Positions 1-8,075 are shown, numbered from the stretch's first letter. The stretch: DNA of 34,680 nt from Neisseria sp. (GCA_030528455.1 JAUMYW010000012.1:1-34680); one strand, 5' to 3'. Made by a program: numbers and translations. Notes: a model not told the origin generated them from the sequence alone.

Positions 1-344
1 CCGATTCCATGAAAGCCGCCATCGACGAAACCGAACGCCGCCGCGAAAAACAGATAAAATTCAACCAAGAACACGGCATTGTGCCGAAGCAGATCACCAA
101 ACAGGTAAAAGACATCATTGACGGCGTGTACCACGACGATTCAGGCAGCGTCAAAGGCAAAGGCCAAGCAAAAACCAAAGTGAAAGTGGGCGAAATCCAC
201 ACCGAAGAAGACGCGATTAAAGAAATCGCCAAACTCGAAAAAGCCATGCAGCAGGCGGCAAGGGATTTGCAGTTTGAGGAAGCAGCGGTGTTGAGGGATA
301 AGATTCGGGGGATTAAAGAAGGATTGTTGTTTGGGGCGGAGTAA
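1..344 (+). CDS. uvrB: UvrABC system protein B, C-terminal fragment
   Basis: This is the 3' end of uvrB; the gene enters from the left edge and stops with TAA at 342-344. UvrB is the helicase-like damage-verification subunit of nucleotide excision repair, loaded by UvrA and handing over to UvrC. The visible part carries the family's typical tail: a basic segment (ETERRREKQ, then QEHGIVPKQITKQV) and, at the extreme C-terminus, the UVR coiled-coil domain (KLEKAMQQAARDLQFEEAAV followed by LRDKI), which contacts UvrC. The helicase motifs lie outside the window. The ATG at position 9 is internal, not the gene start. A weak hairpin follows about 60 bases downstream. Identity is secure from the tail alone. 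Confidence 0.95.
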   Translation, partial: DSMKAAIDETERRREKQIKFNQEHGIVPKQITKQVKDIIDGVYHDDSGSVKGKGQAKTKVKVGEIHTEEDAIKEIAKLEKAMQQAARDLQFEEAAVLRDKIRGIKEGLLFGAE

Positions 345-401
345 AATGAGTTTGAAAAAATGTAAATAAAATATTCTATATTATTGCGGATATTGGCAAT
401 T

Positions 402-427
402 TTGCTTGGGCTTGCAAGCAAGCTTTT
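402..427 (+). terminator. Possible terminator after uvrB
   Basis: A 7-bp inverted repeat (TTGCTTG / CAAGCAA, 6-base loop) is followed by a short T-rich stretch. It lies between uvrB and the next gene. The stem is short, so this is tentative. The rest of 345-574 holds no ORF I would defend. Confidence 0.35.
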
Positions 428-574
428 ATGGTAGTACGGACGAACTGAAATATAAAACCGATTACAAAAATGATATTCTGAATTGTAGGGAGTCCGTTTT
501 TTTGTTTGATTCCGCAATATATAAGCGTGATAATCGGATTTCGATTGTTCAGCAATGCAAGCAAGGAGAAAATC

Positions 575-1072
575 ATGAGAGTATCCGTTCCCGGTTTGGA
601 AAACGGTGTGTTTCCCGACAAATACGGCAAGCGCGGTACGCAGTTCGGTAAAAACGAGATGCCGACTTTGTCTGTGCCGTTTGAAATTTCCGATGCGCCG
701 GAAGGTACGAAATCATTTGCCGTGGTATTGGACGATAAAGATGCGGTAACGGCTGCCGGTTTTGTGTGGGTGCATTGGCTGATTGCTGATTTGGAGCGCA
801 CTGTTGTGGCGGAAAACGAGAGCCTGACGGCAAAAGATTTTGTACAGGGGGCCAACAGTTGGGCGAGCGTATTGGGCGGTCTGACTGTGCAGGAGGCAGC
901 CTGTTACGGCGGTATGGCTCCGCCTAACTGCCTGCACCGCTATGATTTGACGGTGTATGCATTGGACAGCAAATTGAATCTGCCCGAAGGTTTCCGTTTT
1001 AATGATTTGCATTATGCGATGCAAGGGCATATTCTGGCGCAGGCAACCTTCACCGGAACGTATGATGTGTAA
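575..1072 (+). CDS. YbhB/YbcL family (PEBP / Raf-kinase-inhibitor-like) protein
   Basis: This 165-residue protein belongs to the bacterial phosphatidylethanolamine-binding protein family. The family's anion-binding pocket is recognisable: VLDDKDA (residues 51-57, counterpart of the DPDAP motif), VHW (66-68), and GGMAPPNCLHRY (112-123, counterpart of the GxHRY motif). Bacterial members are mostly cytoplasmic or periplasmic and their role is poorly defined. No signal peptide is seen. The ATG at 575 is chosen because it is preceded by AAGGAG at good spacing and begins the conserved N-terminus; an upstream in-frame ATG at 506 would add 23 residues unlike the family. The gene stands alone and converges on erpA across a shared hairpin. 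Confidence 0.9.
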   Translation: MRVSVPGLENGVFPDKYGKRGTQFGKNEMPTLSVPFEISDAPEGTKSFAVVLDDKDAVTAAGFVWVHWLIADLERTVVAENESLTAKDFVQGANSWASVLGGLTVQEAACYGGMAPPNCLHRYDLTVYALDSKLNLPEGFRFNDLHYAMQGHILAQATFTGTYDV

Positions 1073-1104
1073 GGGTCGGCGATAACGGAACGAACCCTAA
1101 ATAT

Positions 1105-1130
1105 AAGCCGTCTGCAGCTGCAGACGGCTT
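1105..1130. terminator. Inverted DUS pair, bidirectional terminator
   Basis: A 26-base perfect palindrome is built from GCCGTCTGCA and its complement back to back, with flanking AA/TT. It sits between the convergent PEBP gene and erpA, as Neisseria uptake-sequence pairs commonly do when they double as rho-independent terminators. Confidence 0.8.
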
Positions 1131-1170
1131 GTTTTGTATCGTCAGGAATTTTGCATACAGTACGGCAGAT

Positions 1171-1509
1171 TCATACTGAGAAAGAAGAGCCGCAGCCGCA
1201 GGTGGTGGTGGCATTCGGGTTGCGGATAACGAATTGCGAACCGTGCAGGCTTTCGGTGTAGTCGATTTCCGCGCCGATCAAGTATTGGTAACTCATCGGG
1301 TCGACCAGAAATTTCAGACCGTTTTTTTCGATTTCAAAATCATCGTCGTTTTTGATTTCGTCAAAAGTGAAGCCGTATTGGAAGCCCGAACAGCCGCCTC
1401 CGTTAACAAATACGCGCAACATCAAATCGGGATTGTTTTCTTCTGCAATCAGGTCGGCTACTTTGGCGCAGCAGTTTTCGGTAAAGATGATGGGGGTTTC
1501 TTCTGACAT
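1171..1509 (-). CDS. erpA: Iron-sulfur cluster insertion protein ErpA
   Basis: This is a 112-residue A-type Fe-S carrier protein that receives a cluster from the assembly machinery and passes it to apo-proteins. The three invariant cysteines are present: C40 in [11 protein letters not shown], and C104 and C106 in TTCGCGSSF at the C-terminus. Length and the SGFQYGF segment match ErpA better than IscA, though the A-type families are close. The start is supported by AAAGGAAAC just upstream on the minus strand. The gene is monocistronic, converging with the PEBP gene. Confidence 0.93.
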   Translation of the reverse strand: MSEETPIIFTENCCAKVADLIAEENNPDLMLRVFVNGGGCSGFQYGFTFDEIKNDDDFEIEKNGLKFLVDPMSYQYLIGAEIDYTESLHGSQFVIRNPNATTTCGCGSSFSV

Positions 1510-1611
1510 GGTGTTTCCTTTATAGGGGATTGTCCGGATATTGTCGCTTAAACGTGATATTCGGGCAAGGTAGGGATAGTTTTTCTGTTTTCAAGCAGAG
1601 GTGGTGTATGG

Positions 1612-1651
1612 AACGAAGAAAAGAGGCCTGAATTTTTGTGCAATTCAGACC
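1612..1651 (-). terminator. Probable terminator of the lysozyme-inhibitor gene
   Basis: On the minus strand a 10-bp stem (GGTCTGAATT / AATTCAGGCC, with one G-U pair that works only in minus-strand RNA) and a 7-base loop are followed by TCTTTTCTTC. It lies about 45 bases after the stop of the gene at 1697-2089. Confidence 0.6.
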
Positions 1652-1696
1652 CTGATGCTGCGGGCAGCCGGGTTATCCGTATGTTTGCGGGCAATA

Positions 1697-2089
1697 TCAG
1701 ATGCGGCAGATGGTGGAAACGGGTTGTCCTTGGTGGTTGGTCAGGCCGAAAACAGCTTCTTTGTTTTTCTGATGCCATTCGATTTTTCGGTCGGCTGAAA
1801 CATAGAGTTCGCCTGATGCCGCCCGTGTACGGTTCATCGGAATGATGTCGCGCTGGCTGCCTTTTCCGTGGGCAATCACAATGCGGTCTGCGTTTTGGTA
1901 GTGTACCAAAACATCGCTGCCGTTGTCGCATTTGAATACGGCGGTATCGGTTTGCTGCTGTACGCTTTGCTGAATGCTTTGGGCGGCAGCACCAATGCCT
2001 TGTTTGGCTGCATTGCCGACAGGATTGCCTGTGCAGGCAGACAGCATCAGAATCAGAGCGGCAGAAGCGGAAAGATAAATTTTTTTCAT
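1697..2089 (-). CDS. MliC-like C-type lysozyme inhibitor lipoprotein
   Basis: This is a 130-residue exported lipoprotein. A signal peptide (MKKIYLSASAALILMLSAC) ends in the lipobox LSAC, so C19 would be lipidated. After a Gln/Ala-rich linker comes an MliC-type domain: FKCDNGSDVLVHYQNADRI, an RAASGELYVS segment, IEWHQKNKEAVFGL and a terminal cysteine (STICRI) that would pair with the KCD cysteine. MliC-family proteins block host C-type lysozyme at the cell surface; in Neisseria related proteins act as surface lysozyme inhibitors. Assignment rests on this pattern, not on a search. The ATG at 2089 is chosen because it begins the signal peptide and follows AAAAGGAAAA; a longer frame to 2125 would spoil the signal. 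Confidence 0.75.
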   Translation of the reverse strand: MKKIYLSASAALILMLSACTGNPVGNAAKQGIGAAAQSIQQSVQQQTDTAVFKCDNGSDVLVHYQNADRIVIAHGKGSQRDIIPMNRTRAASGELYVSADRKIEWHQKNKEAVFGLTNHQGQPVSTICRI

Positions 2090-2244
2090 GAAGAGTTTTC
2101 CTTTTATCAAAATGTTAGGCCGCAATTTTTATCGGCGGCATTTGGATAGTAGGGTAAGTTGGGCGGTTGCCGCAATTGCCTTTAACGCTGTTTTACGGCT
2201 TTTGAAATTCGGCTGACATTTGTATTCGGAGGAGGGAGAAGGGG

Positions 2245-2279
2245 AAAGCCGTCGGAACTGGTGTGATCGGACGGCTTTT
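2245..2279 (+). terminator. Stem-loop resembling a decayed DUS pair
   Basis: The 9-bp arms AAAGCCGTC and GACGGCTTT are separated by 16 bases and followed by TTTTG on the plus strand. The arms match part of the uptake sequence but lack its TGCA end, so it may be an eroded pair. It lies between two minus-strand genes. Confidence 0.4.
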
Positions 2280-2317
2280 GTTTGGTTGTTTCGTTGTTTC
2301 AGTTGTTTGAATGAATG

Positions 2318-2343
2318 CTGCAGACGGCAACGGCCGTCTGCAG
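2318..2343. terminator. Inverted DUS pair after the nitroreductase gene
   Basis: CTGCAGACGGC and GCCGTCTGCAG form an 11-bp stem with a 4-base loop, nine bases beyond the stop codon of the minus-strand nitroreductase gene. It is probably the terminator of the hemS-nitroreductase operon. Confidence 0.7.
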
Positions 2344-2351
2344 GCAGCGGT

Positions 2352-2960
2352 TTATACTCCGTATACTTTTACACGCTCTTCCAAGGCTTGGAAGGTTTTT
2401 TCTCCTGCGGGTGAACTGATGCCGCCGAATACCAGTTGCGCACGTAACGTCCATTCTGCAGGAATATTCCAAGTGGCGGCAACTCCGGCATCAATCAGCG
2501 GATTATAGTGTTGCAGGTTGGCTCCGATTTCTACTGCGGCCAGAGCCGTCCATAAGGCATATTGGTGCATGGCGTTGCTGTGATCGGCCCAAACCGGGAA
2601 GTTGGCGGCATAAGAAGGGAATTTTTCTTGAAGGCTTTGTACAACAGTTTGATCTTCGAAAAACAAGATACTGCCGGCAGCGGCTTTGAAACCGTTCAAT
2701 TTGGTTTCGGTCGGCGCAAATTTGTCGGCCGGAACGATTTCTCGTAAGGCATTCAAAGCGATGTCCCAGAGTTTTTCGTGTTCTTCGCCGAATAAAACCA
2801 CCAGGCGGGTGGATTGCGAATGGAAGGCAGACGGCGTGTGCTGCGCGACGTGTTCGACAATGCGGACGATTTCCTGATTAGATACAGGCAGGTTTCTATT
2901 TAGGACGTAAACCGAACGGCGGGTTTCGGCAATGTGCTGTAAAAGGGATAAATTGTTCAT
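2352..2960 (-). CDS. Nitroreductase family protein
   Basis: This 202-residue protein resembles the nitroreductase subgroup related to yeast Frm2/Hbn1, FMN-dependent NAD(P)H oxidoreductases of unclear physiological substrate. Features seen are the N-terminal TRRSVYVLNRNLP flavin-phosphate segment, HTPSAFHSQSTRLVVL, and the late GANLQHYNPLIDAGVAATWN and AQLVFGG segments typical of this subgroup. There is no signal peptide. The start at 2960 begins the conserved N-terminus; the frame extends upstream but only into hemS. It begins 20 bases after hemS stops, so the two are probably co-transcribed. That pairing hints at redox handling linked to haem or iron use, which is inference. Confidence 0.85.
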   Translation of the reverse strand: MNNLSLLQHIAETRRSVYVLNRNLPVSNQEIVRIVEHVAQHTPSAFHSQSTRLVVLFGEEHEKLWDIALNALREIVPADKFAPTETKLNGFKAAAGSILFFEDQTVVQSLQEKFPSYAANFPVWADHSNAMHQYALWTALAAVEIGANLQHYNPLIDAGVAATWNIPAEWTLRAQLVFGGISSPAGEKTFQALEERVKVYGV

Positions 2961-2980
2961 AATGTCTTTCTTTATTAAGG

Positions 2981-4036
2981 TTAAGCTTCGCTTTGGGGCA
3001 GAGTTCCTTGAGCGAACAGGGTATCGGTTAATGAAATCCAGGTACTTTGTTCGGTTTGGCCTTCTTTTCTGCGACCGAAAATTTGGACGGCGGTATTGCC
3101 TTCGCTGTCGAAGGCTTCGATACAGGTAACGAAGCCTTCTTGTATCGGACGGCGTACCACCCAAGTTTCAGCAATTTCGTCGTCTTTCAAATGCATACTG
3201 AACCCTTCTTCTTTATCATCGAGGATATTCAGATAGCCGCGTGCACGGACGACATTGTGTACTTTGCCGGTTTGAATTTGTACGACACCGCCGTTGCCGG
3301 CAAAAATCATGATTTCCAAACCGATTTGTTGGATATGTTCGAGGACGTTTTGCCAGACGGTGTTGTCGAGACGGCGGCAGCAGCCTTCCGGTGCGTGGCG
3401 GTAGGCCGTACGGCGGTCCAGTTTGAAATTTTTCAGTATACCGCCGAAATCGTGAATGTCTTTCAGGTTTTGCCAGGCAGTATGGAAAGCATCTGTTTGG
3501 CTGCCGTCCCATTCGATTGATGCGGCGGCGGGTGTTTCGGCTGCTTGGAAAACGGGAGGATTGTCGCAGCGGAATGATTCGACCAAGGTATGCCATTCGT
3601 TTTCCCTGCCTTCTTCTCGCAGGAAAACTTTTTGCATGGCACGGCCGGCTGCATCATAAAATTGAACGGAGCGCGTTGTTTTGCCTTGGCTGTCTTTGTT
3701 TTCGACGGCAAATGCGTGCTGCCAGCGCGACAGGAACAGGCGCAAATCGATTTTCCCTACATTCAGGGCAATGCCGCCGTTTTCCCACAATTTGAGATTT
3801 TCGTAAACGCCTTGTTTTTCATGTACGCAGATGCGGTTGCGCATAATGCATTGTACTCGTCCCAAATTGTGCAGCTTGTTCAGGATATCGGCAATCTGTG
3901 TGCCCAAATAGACGGTATCCGGCGAGTCGGCAATCAGTTCGCCTTCGCTGACACCCAAATCGGCGGCTCCTTCCAAAGTAAAATACATACCTCGTTTTTG
4001 TGCTTTGTTGTGTTGGTATTGTTGCCACAAGTTCAT
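2981..4036 (-). CDS. hemS: HemS/HmuS-type haemin-degrading or haem-trafficking protein
   Basis: This is a 351-residue cytoplasmic protein with the tandem-repeat layout of the HemS/ChuS/PhuS family (usual length about 340-355). The N-terminal half contains LGRVQCIMRNRICVHEKQGVYE and LRLFLSRWQHAFAVE; the C-terminal half repeats the plan with VHNVVRARGYLNILDD and GFSMHLKDDEI. H195 in DIHDFGGILKNFKLDRR aligns with the family's axial haem-ligand histidine. Members bind haem brought in by ABC transporters and either degrade it or pass it to a haem oxygenase. No haem transporter genes are adjacent. AAAGGAG precedes the start. The upstream gap (4037-4200) was inspected for a Fur site and none is convincing. 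Confidence 0.9.
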   Translation of the reverse strand: MNLWQQYQHNKAQKRGMYFTLEGAADLGVSEGELIADSPDTVYLGTQIADILNKLHNLGRVQCIMRNRICVHEKQGVYENLKLWENGGIALNVGKIDLRLFLSRWQHAFAVENKDSQGKTTRSVQFYDAAGRAMQKVFLREEGRENEWHTLVESFRCDNPPVFQAAETPAAASIEWDGSQTDAFHTAWQNLKDIHDFGGILKNFKLDRRTAYRHAPEGCCRRLDNTVWQNVLEHIQQIGLEIMIFAGNGGVVQIQTGKVHNVVRARGYLNILDDKEEGFSMHLKDDEIAETWVVRRPIQEGFVTCIEAFDSEGNTAVQIFGRRKEGQTEQSTWISLTDTLFAQGTLPQSEA

Positions 4037-4242
4037 ATCGACTCCTTTATCGTGTTTGTTTTGGGTTGAAAAGAGTAAAGGAGCGGCCGGTTCCGTTTGT
4101 TGTCCGATTGCCGTTCCGGTACGGGCGGCATATCGTGTTTGTCGTTTTATGCGTTATATGGAAGTATACGGCAGGAGTTTGGCAGATAATAGTGTAAAAA
4201 ACTGCCGATACGGGTTTTTATATGGAAATCGGCAGGAAAGGG

Positions 4243-4282
4243 TGCAGACGGCATGCGTTTGGAATGACCGATGCCGTCTGCA
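4243..4282. terminator. Inverted DUS pair after the ypfJ-like gene
   Basis: TGCAGACGGCAT and ATGCCGTCTGCA form a perfect 12-bp stem with a 16-base loop, seven bases beyond the stop of the minus-strand peptidase gene. Confidence 0.7.
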
Positions 4283-4288
4283 TCCGGG

Positions 4289-5134
4289 TTATGGGGCAGA
4301 AAACGTGTTGCACTGACGGTGGTCGCCGCTCTCGAAGCCGCGTCGGAACCATGCCATGCGCTGCTCGGAAGAACCGTGTGTGAAACTGTCGTGTACCACA
4401 TAGCCTTGGCTGCGCTGCTGCAAACGGTCGTCCCCCACGGCTTCTGCCGCTTTCATGGCTTCTTCAATGTCTCCCGGTTCGAGAAGATTTGCTTTTTGTG
4501 CGTATTTTGCCCAAATGCCGGCATAGCAGTCGGCCTGTAATTCCAGTTTGACAGACAGAGCATTGGCTTCTGCTTTGGAGCGTGCCGATTGTTGCGCCTG
4601 GTGTATTTTGGGCAGTGTGCCGAGCAGGTTTTGTACGTGGTGGCCGACTTCGTGTGCGATGACGTAGCCGAAAGCAGTGTCGCCCGATGCACCGAGTTTG
4701 GTTCTCATATCTTCGTAAAACGACAAATCCAAATAGATTTTTTGGTCGGCAGGGCAGTAAAACGGTCCCATTGCCGCCTGACCGGTGCCGCATGCCGTAC
4801 GTGTACCGCCGGTGTACAGCACCATGGTTGCCGGTTTGTATTTTTCTCCGTAACGGGCGAAGTACTCGTGCCAGGCAGTTTCGGTGTCTTTTAAAACCAC
4901 TGCGGCCAGTTCTCCCAGTTGTGCTTCGTACTGTTTGTCGAGTTTGGAGGGTTGGGACATTTCGGCAGGACCGAATGACGGCGTGCCGACGATACCGGAC
5001 AAATCTACGCCGTAGTACGCACCGACCAGCAGTACGATAATGCCGAGAATACCGCCTACGGGGCCGCGTCCTCCTCCCCCTTGTCCGCGGCGGTCTTCGA
5101 TATTGGAACTTTGCTGCCGTCCTTGCCAACGCAT
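4289..5134 (-). CDS. YpfJ-type neutral zinc metallopeptidase
   Basis: This 281-residue membrane-anchored protein is of the YpfJ / KPN_02809 family. A short basic, glycine-rich cytoplasmic N-terminus (NIEDRRGQGGGGRG) leads into one membrane segment (about residues 26-42, GGILGIIVLLVGAYYG). The rest would face the periplasm. The zinc-binding motif HEVGHH is at residues 161-166, followed by the helix ANALSVKLELQADCYAGIWA, whose ELQAD supplies the presumed third ligand. FYCPADQKIYLDLSFY is another family signature. The family is placed among metallopeptidases by its motif; a physiological substrate is not established. The start at 5134 begins the conserved MRWQGR segment and follows AAGGAAAA. It is separated from hslR by an uptake-sequence hairpin, so is probably transcribed alone. 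Confidence 0.88.
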   Translation of the reverse strand: MRWQGRQQSSNIEDRRGQGGGGRGPVGGILGIIVLLVGAYYGVDLSGIVGTPSFGPAEMSQPSKLDKQYEAQLGELAAVVLKDTETAWHEYFARYGEKYKPATMVLYTGGTRTACGTGQAAMGPFYCPADQKIYLDLSFYEDMRTKLGASGDTAFGYVIAHEVGHHVQNLLGTLPKIHQAQQSARSKAEANALSVKLELQADCYAGIWAKYAQKANLLEPGDIEEAMKAAEAVGDDRLQQRSQGYVVHDSFTHGSSEQRMAWFRRGFESGDHRQCNTFSAP

Positions 5135-5209
5135 AAATGTTTTCCTTATAAAAAATGTTTTGGATTGTTGCCGCCGTCGGGCATCATGTAAAGATAAAAT
5201 CTTAATTGT

Positions 5210-5244
5210 CTGCAGACGGCACTGTTTGCATTTGCCGTCTGCAG
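5210..5244. terminator. Inverted DUS pair after hslR
   Basis: CTGCAGACGGCA and TGCCGTCTGCAG form a 12-bp perfect stem with an 11-base loop, directly beyond the hslR stop codon on the minus strand. Confidence 0.7.
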
Positions 5245-5245
5245 C

Positions 5246-5647
5246 CTATTCCCAGGAACGTTTTATTTTATCCAACTGGCGGCGGTCGCGCTTGGTCGGA
5301 CGACCGTCGGGATAGGCCGCACTGATGCGGCTGGCCTGATCGAGCAGCTTCTGCTGTTCGCGTGCTTGGGCAACCGCTTCGTTTTCGAAGTAGAGCAGAC
5401 GCGCTTCGGGTGCGGGACGGCGTTGGTGGTTCAACGCCAAAACCGTCAGCTCGTGCGGCAGTGAATTGAGTGTCAGATGAACGATGTCGCCCGGTGAAAT
5501 ATATTTGCTGTTTTTAATTTTGGCACCGTTGACCAACACGCGTCCGAGTTCTATATGTTTTTGCGCCAAGGCACGGGTTTTGAAGAATCGGGCAGCCCAT
5601 AACCATTTGTCGAGACGCATTTCTGCTGCATTCTGTTTATCATTCAT
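5246..5647 (-). CDS. hslR: S4-domain RNA-binding heat-shock protein Hsp15
   Basis: This is a 133-residue protein with an N-terminal S4 RNA-binding domain (residues 10-58: MRLDKWLWAARFFKTRALAQ, then GRVLVNGAKIKNSKYISPGD) and a basic C-terminal tail (DGRPTKRDRRQLDKIKRSW). In E. coli Hsp15 binds stalled 50S subunits that carry nascent chains and helps recycle them. Length and the RPTKRDRR tail match the family. No strong Shine-Dalgarno sequence is visible before the ATG at 5647, but the conserved MRLDKW region starts ten residues in, so no later start is plausible. The gene is flanked by an accA gene on the other strand and looks monocistronic. Confidence 0.93.
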   Translation of the reverse strand: MNDKQNAAEMRLDKWLWAARFFKTRALAQKHIELGRVLVNGAKIKNSKYISPGDIVHLTLNSLPHELTVLALNHQRRPAPEARLLYFENEAVAQAREQQKLLDQASRISAAYPDGRPTKRDRRQLDKIKRSWE

Positions 5648-5770
5648 AGAGAATAAATCCGAAAATCACAGCCGGTAAGTGTAGCACATTCCGAAATCTA
5701 GATTTAAAACTCTAAATTTGTATCAAAAGCTGCCGCTTCGGCTTGCCAGTCAGCCGTTTATCGCGTACAT

Positions 5771-5822
5771 TGCCGTCTGCAGATTGTAAATTGCAAACTG
5801 CCGTACTGCGGTGCAGACGGCA
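5771..5822. repeat. Widely spaced inverted DUS pair upstream of accA
   Basis: TGCCGTCTGCA (5771-5781) and TGCAGACGGCA (5812-5822) face each other across 30 bases in the divergent gap between hslR and accA. The long loop and the position ahead of a gene make a terminator role less likely; I annotate it as a repeat pair. Confidence 0.6.
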
Positions 5823-5856
5823 GATATTCCGATTATAAAAAGCGAGTGTTTGATTT

Positions 5857-6816
5857 ATGAAACCCGTCTTTCTCGACTTCGAACAGCCGATTGCCGAGCT
5901 GACCCATAAAATTGAAGAGTTGCGTTTGGTTCAAGGAGAGTCCGCCGTGGACATTACCGAAGAAATCAACCGTTTGCAGAAAAAAAGCAACGAGCTGACC
6001 AAAAACATCTACGCCAAACTCACACCTGCACAGGTTTCCCAAGTGTCGCGCCACCCTCAGCGTCCTTATACTTTCGACTATATTGCCGCTTTGTGTACCG
6101 ACTTTCAAGAACTGCACGGCGACCGCCATTTTGCAGACGATGATGCCATTGTCGGCGGTTTGGCTCGTTTTAACGGTCAAAGTGTGGTTGTTATCGGTCA
6201 TCAGAAAGGCCGCGATACCAAAGAAAAAATCCGCCGTAATTTCGGTATGCCGCGCCCGGAAGGTTATCGGAAAGCCCTGCGTCTGATGCATTTGGCGGAA
6301 AAATTCCGTTTGCCCGTATTGACTTTTGTCGATACTCCGGGGGCGTATCCCGGTATTGGAGCGGAGGAACGCAACCAATCCGAGGCCATCGGTAAAAATC
6401 TTTACGAGCTGACCAAGTTGAAAGTGCCGGTTATCTGTACGATTATCGGAGAAGGCGGATCGGGTGGCGCATTGGCGATTGCCGTGGGCGACTATGTCAA
6501 TATGCTGCAATATTCCACTTATTCTGTTATCTCTCCGGAAGGTTGTGCGTCGATTCTGTGGAAAACTGCGGAAAAGGCAGCCGATGCGGCAATGGCTTTG
6601 GGTATTACGGCCGACCGTCTGCACAAATTGGGTTTGGTTGATACGGTGATTGCCGAACCTTTGGGCGGTGCGCACCGGAATTATGATGAATTGATGAAAA
6701 GCGTGAAAAAGGTGATTGCCGACCAGTTGCGTCAAGCTCAGGATATGCAGTTGTCCGATTTGCTCGACCGCCGATTCGACCGCATTATGGCTTACGGTCA
6801 GTTTGTTGAAAAATAA
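5857..6816 (+). CDS. accA: Acetyl-CoA carboxylase carboxyltransferase subunit alpha
   Basis: This 319-residue protein has the usual AccA length and start ([19 protein letters not shown]). Together with AccD it transfers the carboxyl group from biotin on AccB to acetyl-CoA, giving malonyl-CoA, the first committed step of fatty-acid synthesis. Crotonase-fold signatures are clear: [40 protein letters not shown] and [17 protein letters not shown], the last forming the oxyanion region. The ATG at 5857 has only a weak upstream AGCGAG, but the N-terminus is the conserved one. A strong hairpin terminator follows the stop. accD is not in the window, as is normal since the two subunits are often unlinked. 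Confidence 0.97.
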   Translation: MKPVFLDFEQPIAELTHKIEELRLVQGESAVDITEEINRLQKKSNELTKNIYAKLTPAQVSQVSRHPQRPYTFDYIAALCTDFQELHGDRHFADDDAIVGGLARFNGQSVVVIGHQKGRDTKEKIRRNFGMPRPEGYRKALRLMHLAEKFRLPVLTFVDTPGAYPGIGAEERNQSEAIGKNLYELTKLKVPVICTIIGEGGSGGALAIAVGDYVNMLQYSTYSVISPEGCASILWKTAEKAADAAMALGITADRLHKLGLVDTVIAEPLGGAHRNYDELMKSVKKVIADQLRQAQDMQLSDLLDRRFDRIMAYGQFVEK

Positions 6817-6834
6817 GTGGCAAAATCCGATTGT

Positions 6835-6873
6835 AAAACCGCATACTTCATGGTTTGAAGTATGCGGTTTTTT
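6835..6873. terminator. Rho-independent terminator between accA and the polyamine-binding gene
   Basis: A 16-bp perfect stem (AAAACCGCATACTTCA / TGAAGTATGCGGTTTT) with a 5-base loop runs into TTTTTT on the plus strand and TTTT on the minus strand. It should stop accA and, being symmetrical, also the convergent potF-like transcript. Confidence 0.92.
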
Positions 6874-6878
6874 ATAGC

Positions 6879-6914
6879 GGCGAGTTGAGTCGGAGCTCAC
6901 TCGCCTTATTTTTA
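6879..6914 (+). terminator. Second hairpin after accA
   Basis: GGCGAGT and ACTCGCC enclose an inner GAG/CTC pair and are followed by TTATTTTT on the plus strand. It may be a backup terminator for accA read-through. Confidence 0.5.
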
Positions 6915-6920
6915 TGCAGA

Positions 6921-8075
6921 TTATTGTCCTGCTTTGATTTTTTGCCATAAGGCAACGGTTTGTTTTTTCGCTTCATCGCTCATTTGCGGCATCACGAAAC
7001 CGTTTTTCATGTCTTCTTCATTCGGGAAAATCGAACGGATTTCAACCAGTTTCGGATCCATCAGTTTCTGAGCAGGCAGGCTGGCAGGTGCGAAAGTTAC
7101 AAAATTGCCGTTGCGTGCTGCAATTTCCGGATCCAAAGTCCAGTTAATGTATTTGTGTGCATTGTCTACATTTTTCGCATCAACGGGAATCAGCCAAGAT
7201 TCAATCCAGAAACCCATGCCTTTCGGTGTCAGAACGTCGATACCGACTTTGCTGCCGACCTCTTCAGAGCGTTTTTTTGCCATGTTCAAGTCACCACCGT
7301 TGCCGGCTGCCAAGCAGATGTCGCCGCGTGCCAGTTCATCGATAACGGACGGACTGAAGCGTTTGACATCTTTGCGGATGCCTTTCAGAACATCAGCAGC
7401 TGCTTCGATGTCGGCAGAGTTGCTGCCGGCAGGATCTTTACCCAGATAATTGAGAATAATCGGGAACATTTCGCTCGGCGTATCCCACAGCGCGATGCCG
7501 CAGCCTTTCAGTTTGGCAGTGTATTCTGGTTTGAACAGTAGATCCCAGCCGTTTTCAGGCAGTTCTCCGCCCAAGGCTTCTTTGCCTTTGGCTGTAATGG
7601 CCAAAGTATTGGCACCAGAGAAGTAAGGTACGGCGTATTTGTTGCCCGGATCTGCCTGTTCCAGCATGGTTAGCAGGGTGGGATTAATGTGTTTGTAGTT
7701 GGGAATCAGGTCTTTATTGACTTCTTGGTAAGCACCTGCCTGTAATTGGCGGGGAAGGAATGCAATGCCTGGAACAACCAAATCGTAGCCGGATTTCCCG
7801 GTGAGAACTTTGGCTTCCAAGGTTTCATTATTTTCGTACAGGTCGTAGTTCAGTTTCAGGCTGAATTTCTTTTTGAACTCGTCAACCGTTTCTTCGTCTA
7901 CATAGTTGGACCAGTTGTAGATGTTCAGTGCATCGGTTTGAGGGAGTGTGGAAACTGCTTCCGAAGCGGCCGAGGCGGTGTCTTGTGCAGGCGTTTGCGC
8001 TTGGTTTTCTGTTTTAGAACCGCCGCAGGCAGTCAGGGCGAGGGCAATCAGAGCGGCCAATAAAGATTTTTTCAT
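6921..8075 (-). CDS. Polyamine ABC transporter substrate-binding lipoprotein (PotF/PotD type)
   Basis: This is a 384-residue periplasmic binding protein of the spermidine/putrescine class. A signal peptide ends in the lipobox LTAC (C17), so it is probably anchored as a lipoprotein, unlike the soluble E. coli PotF. An Ala/Thr/Gln-rich linker precedes the domain start ALNIYNWSNYVDEETV, which is diagnostic for PotD/PotF. Other family segments are SGYDLVVPG, LWDTPSEMFPIILNYLG, GFWIESWLIPVDAKN and AHKYINWTLDPEIAA. It would feed putrescine or spermidine to a PotABC-like permease, but no permease or ATPase gene is adjacent, so this is an orphan binding protein. A 12-bp inverted repeat lies just upstream of the start. 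Confidence 0.92.
   Translation of the reverse strand: MKKSLLAALIALALTACGGSKTENQAQTPAQDTASAASEAVSTLPQTDALNIYNWSNYVDEETVDEFKKKFSLKLNYDLYENNETLEAKVLTGKSGYDLVVPGIAFLPRQLQAGAYQEVNKDLIPNYKHINPTLLTMLEQADPGNKYAVPYFSGANTLAITAKGKEALGGELPENGWDLLFKPEYTAKLKGCGIALWDTPSEMFPIILNYLGKDPAGSNSADIEAAADVLKGIRKDVKRFSPSVIDELARGDICLAAGNGGDLNMAKKRSEEVGSKVGIDVLTPKGMGFWIESWLIPVDAKNVDNAHKYINWTLDPEIAARNGNFVTFAPASLPAQKLMDPKLVEIRSIFPNEEDMKNGFVMPQMSDEAKKQTVALWQKIKAGQ

Noticed and set aside
1234-1506. 90-codon frame on the plus strand over erpA
   Set aside because: Antisense to a conserved gene with all three cysteines in place.
4178-4200. Possible Fur box upstream of hemS (GATAAT near 4187)
   Set aside because: Only one of the three hexamers of the usual array is present; the rest does not match, so it is not reported as a site.
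5833-6948. Long 371-codon frame antisense to accA
   Set aside because: It is the complement of a clearly conserved accA gene and has no family resemblance; a shadow frame.
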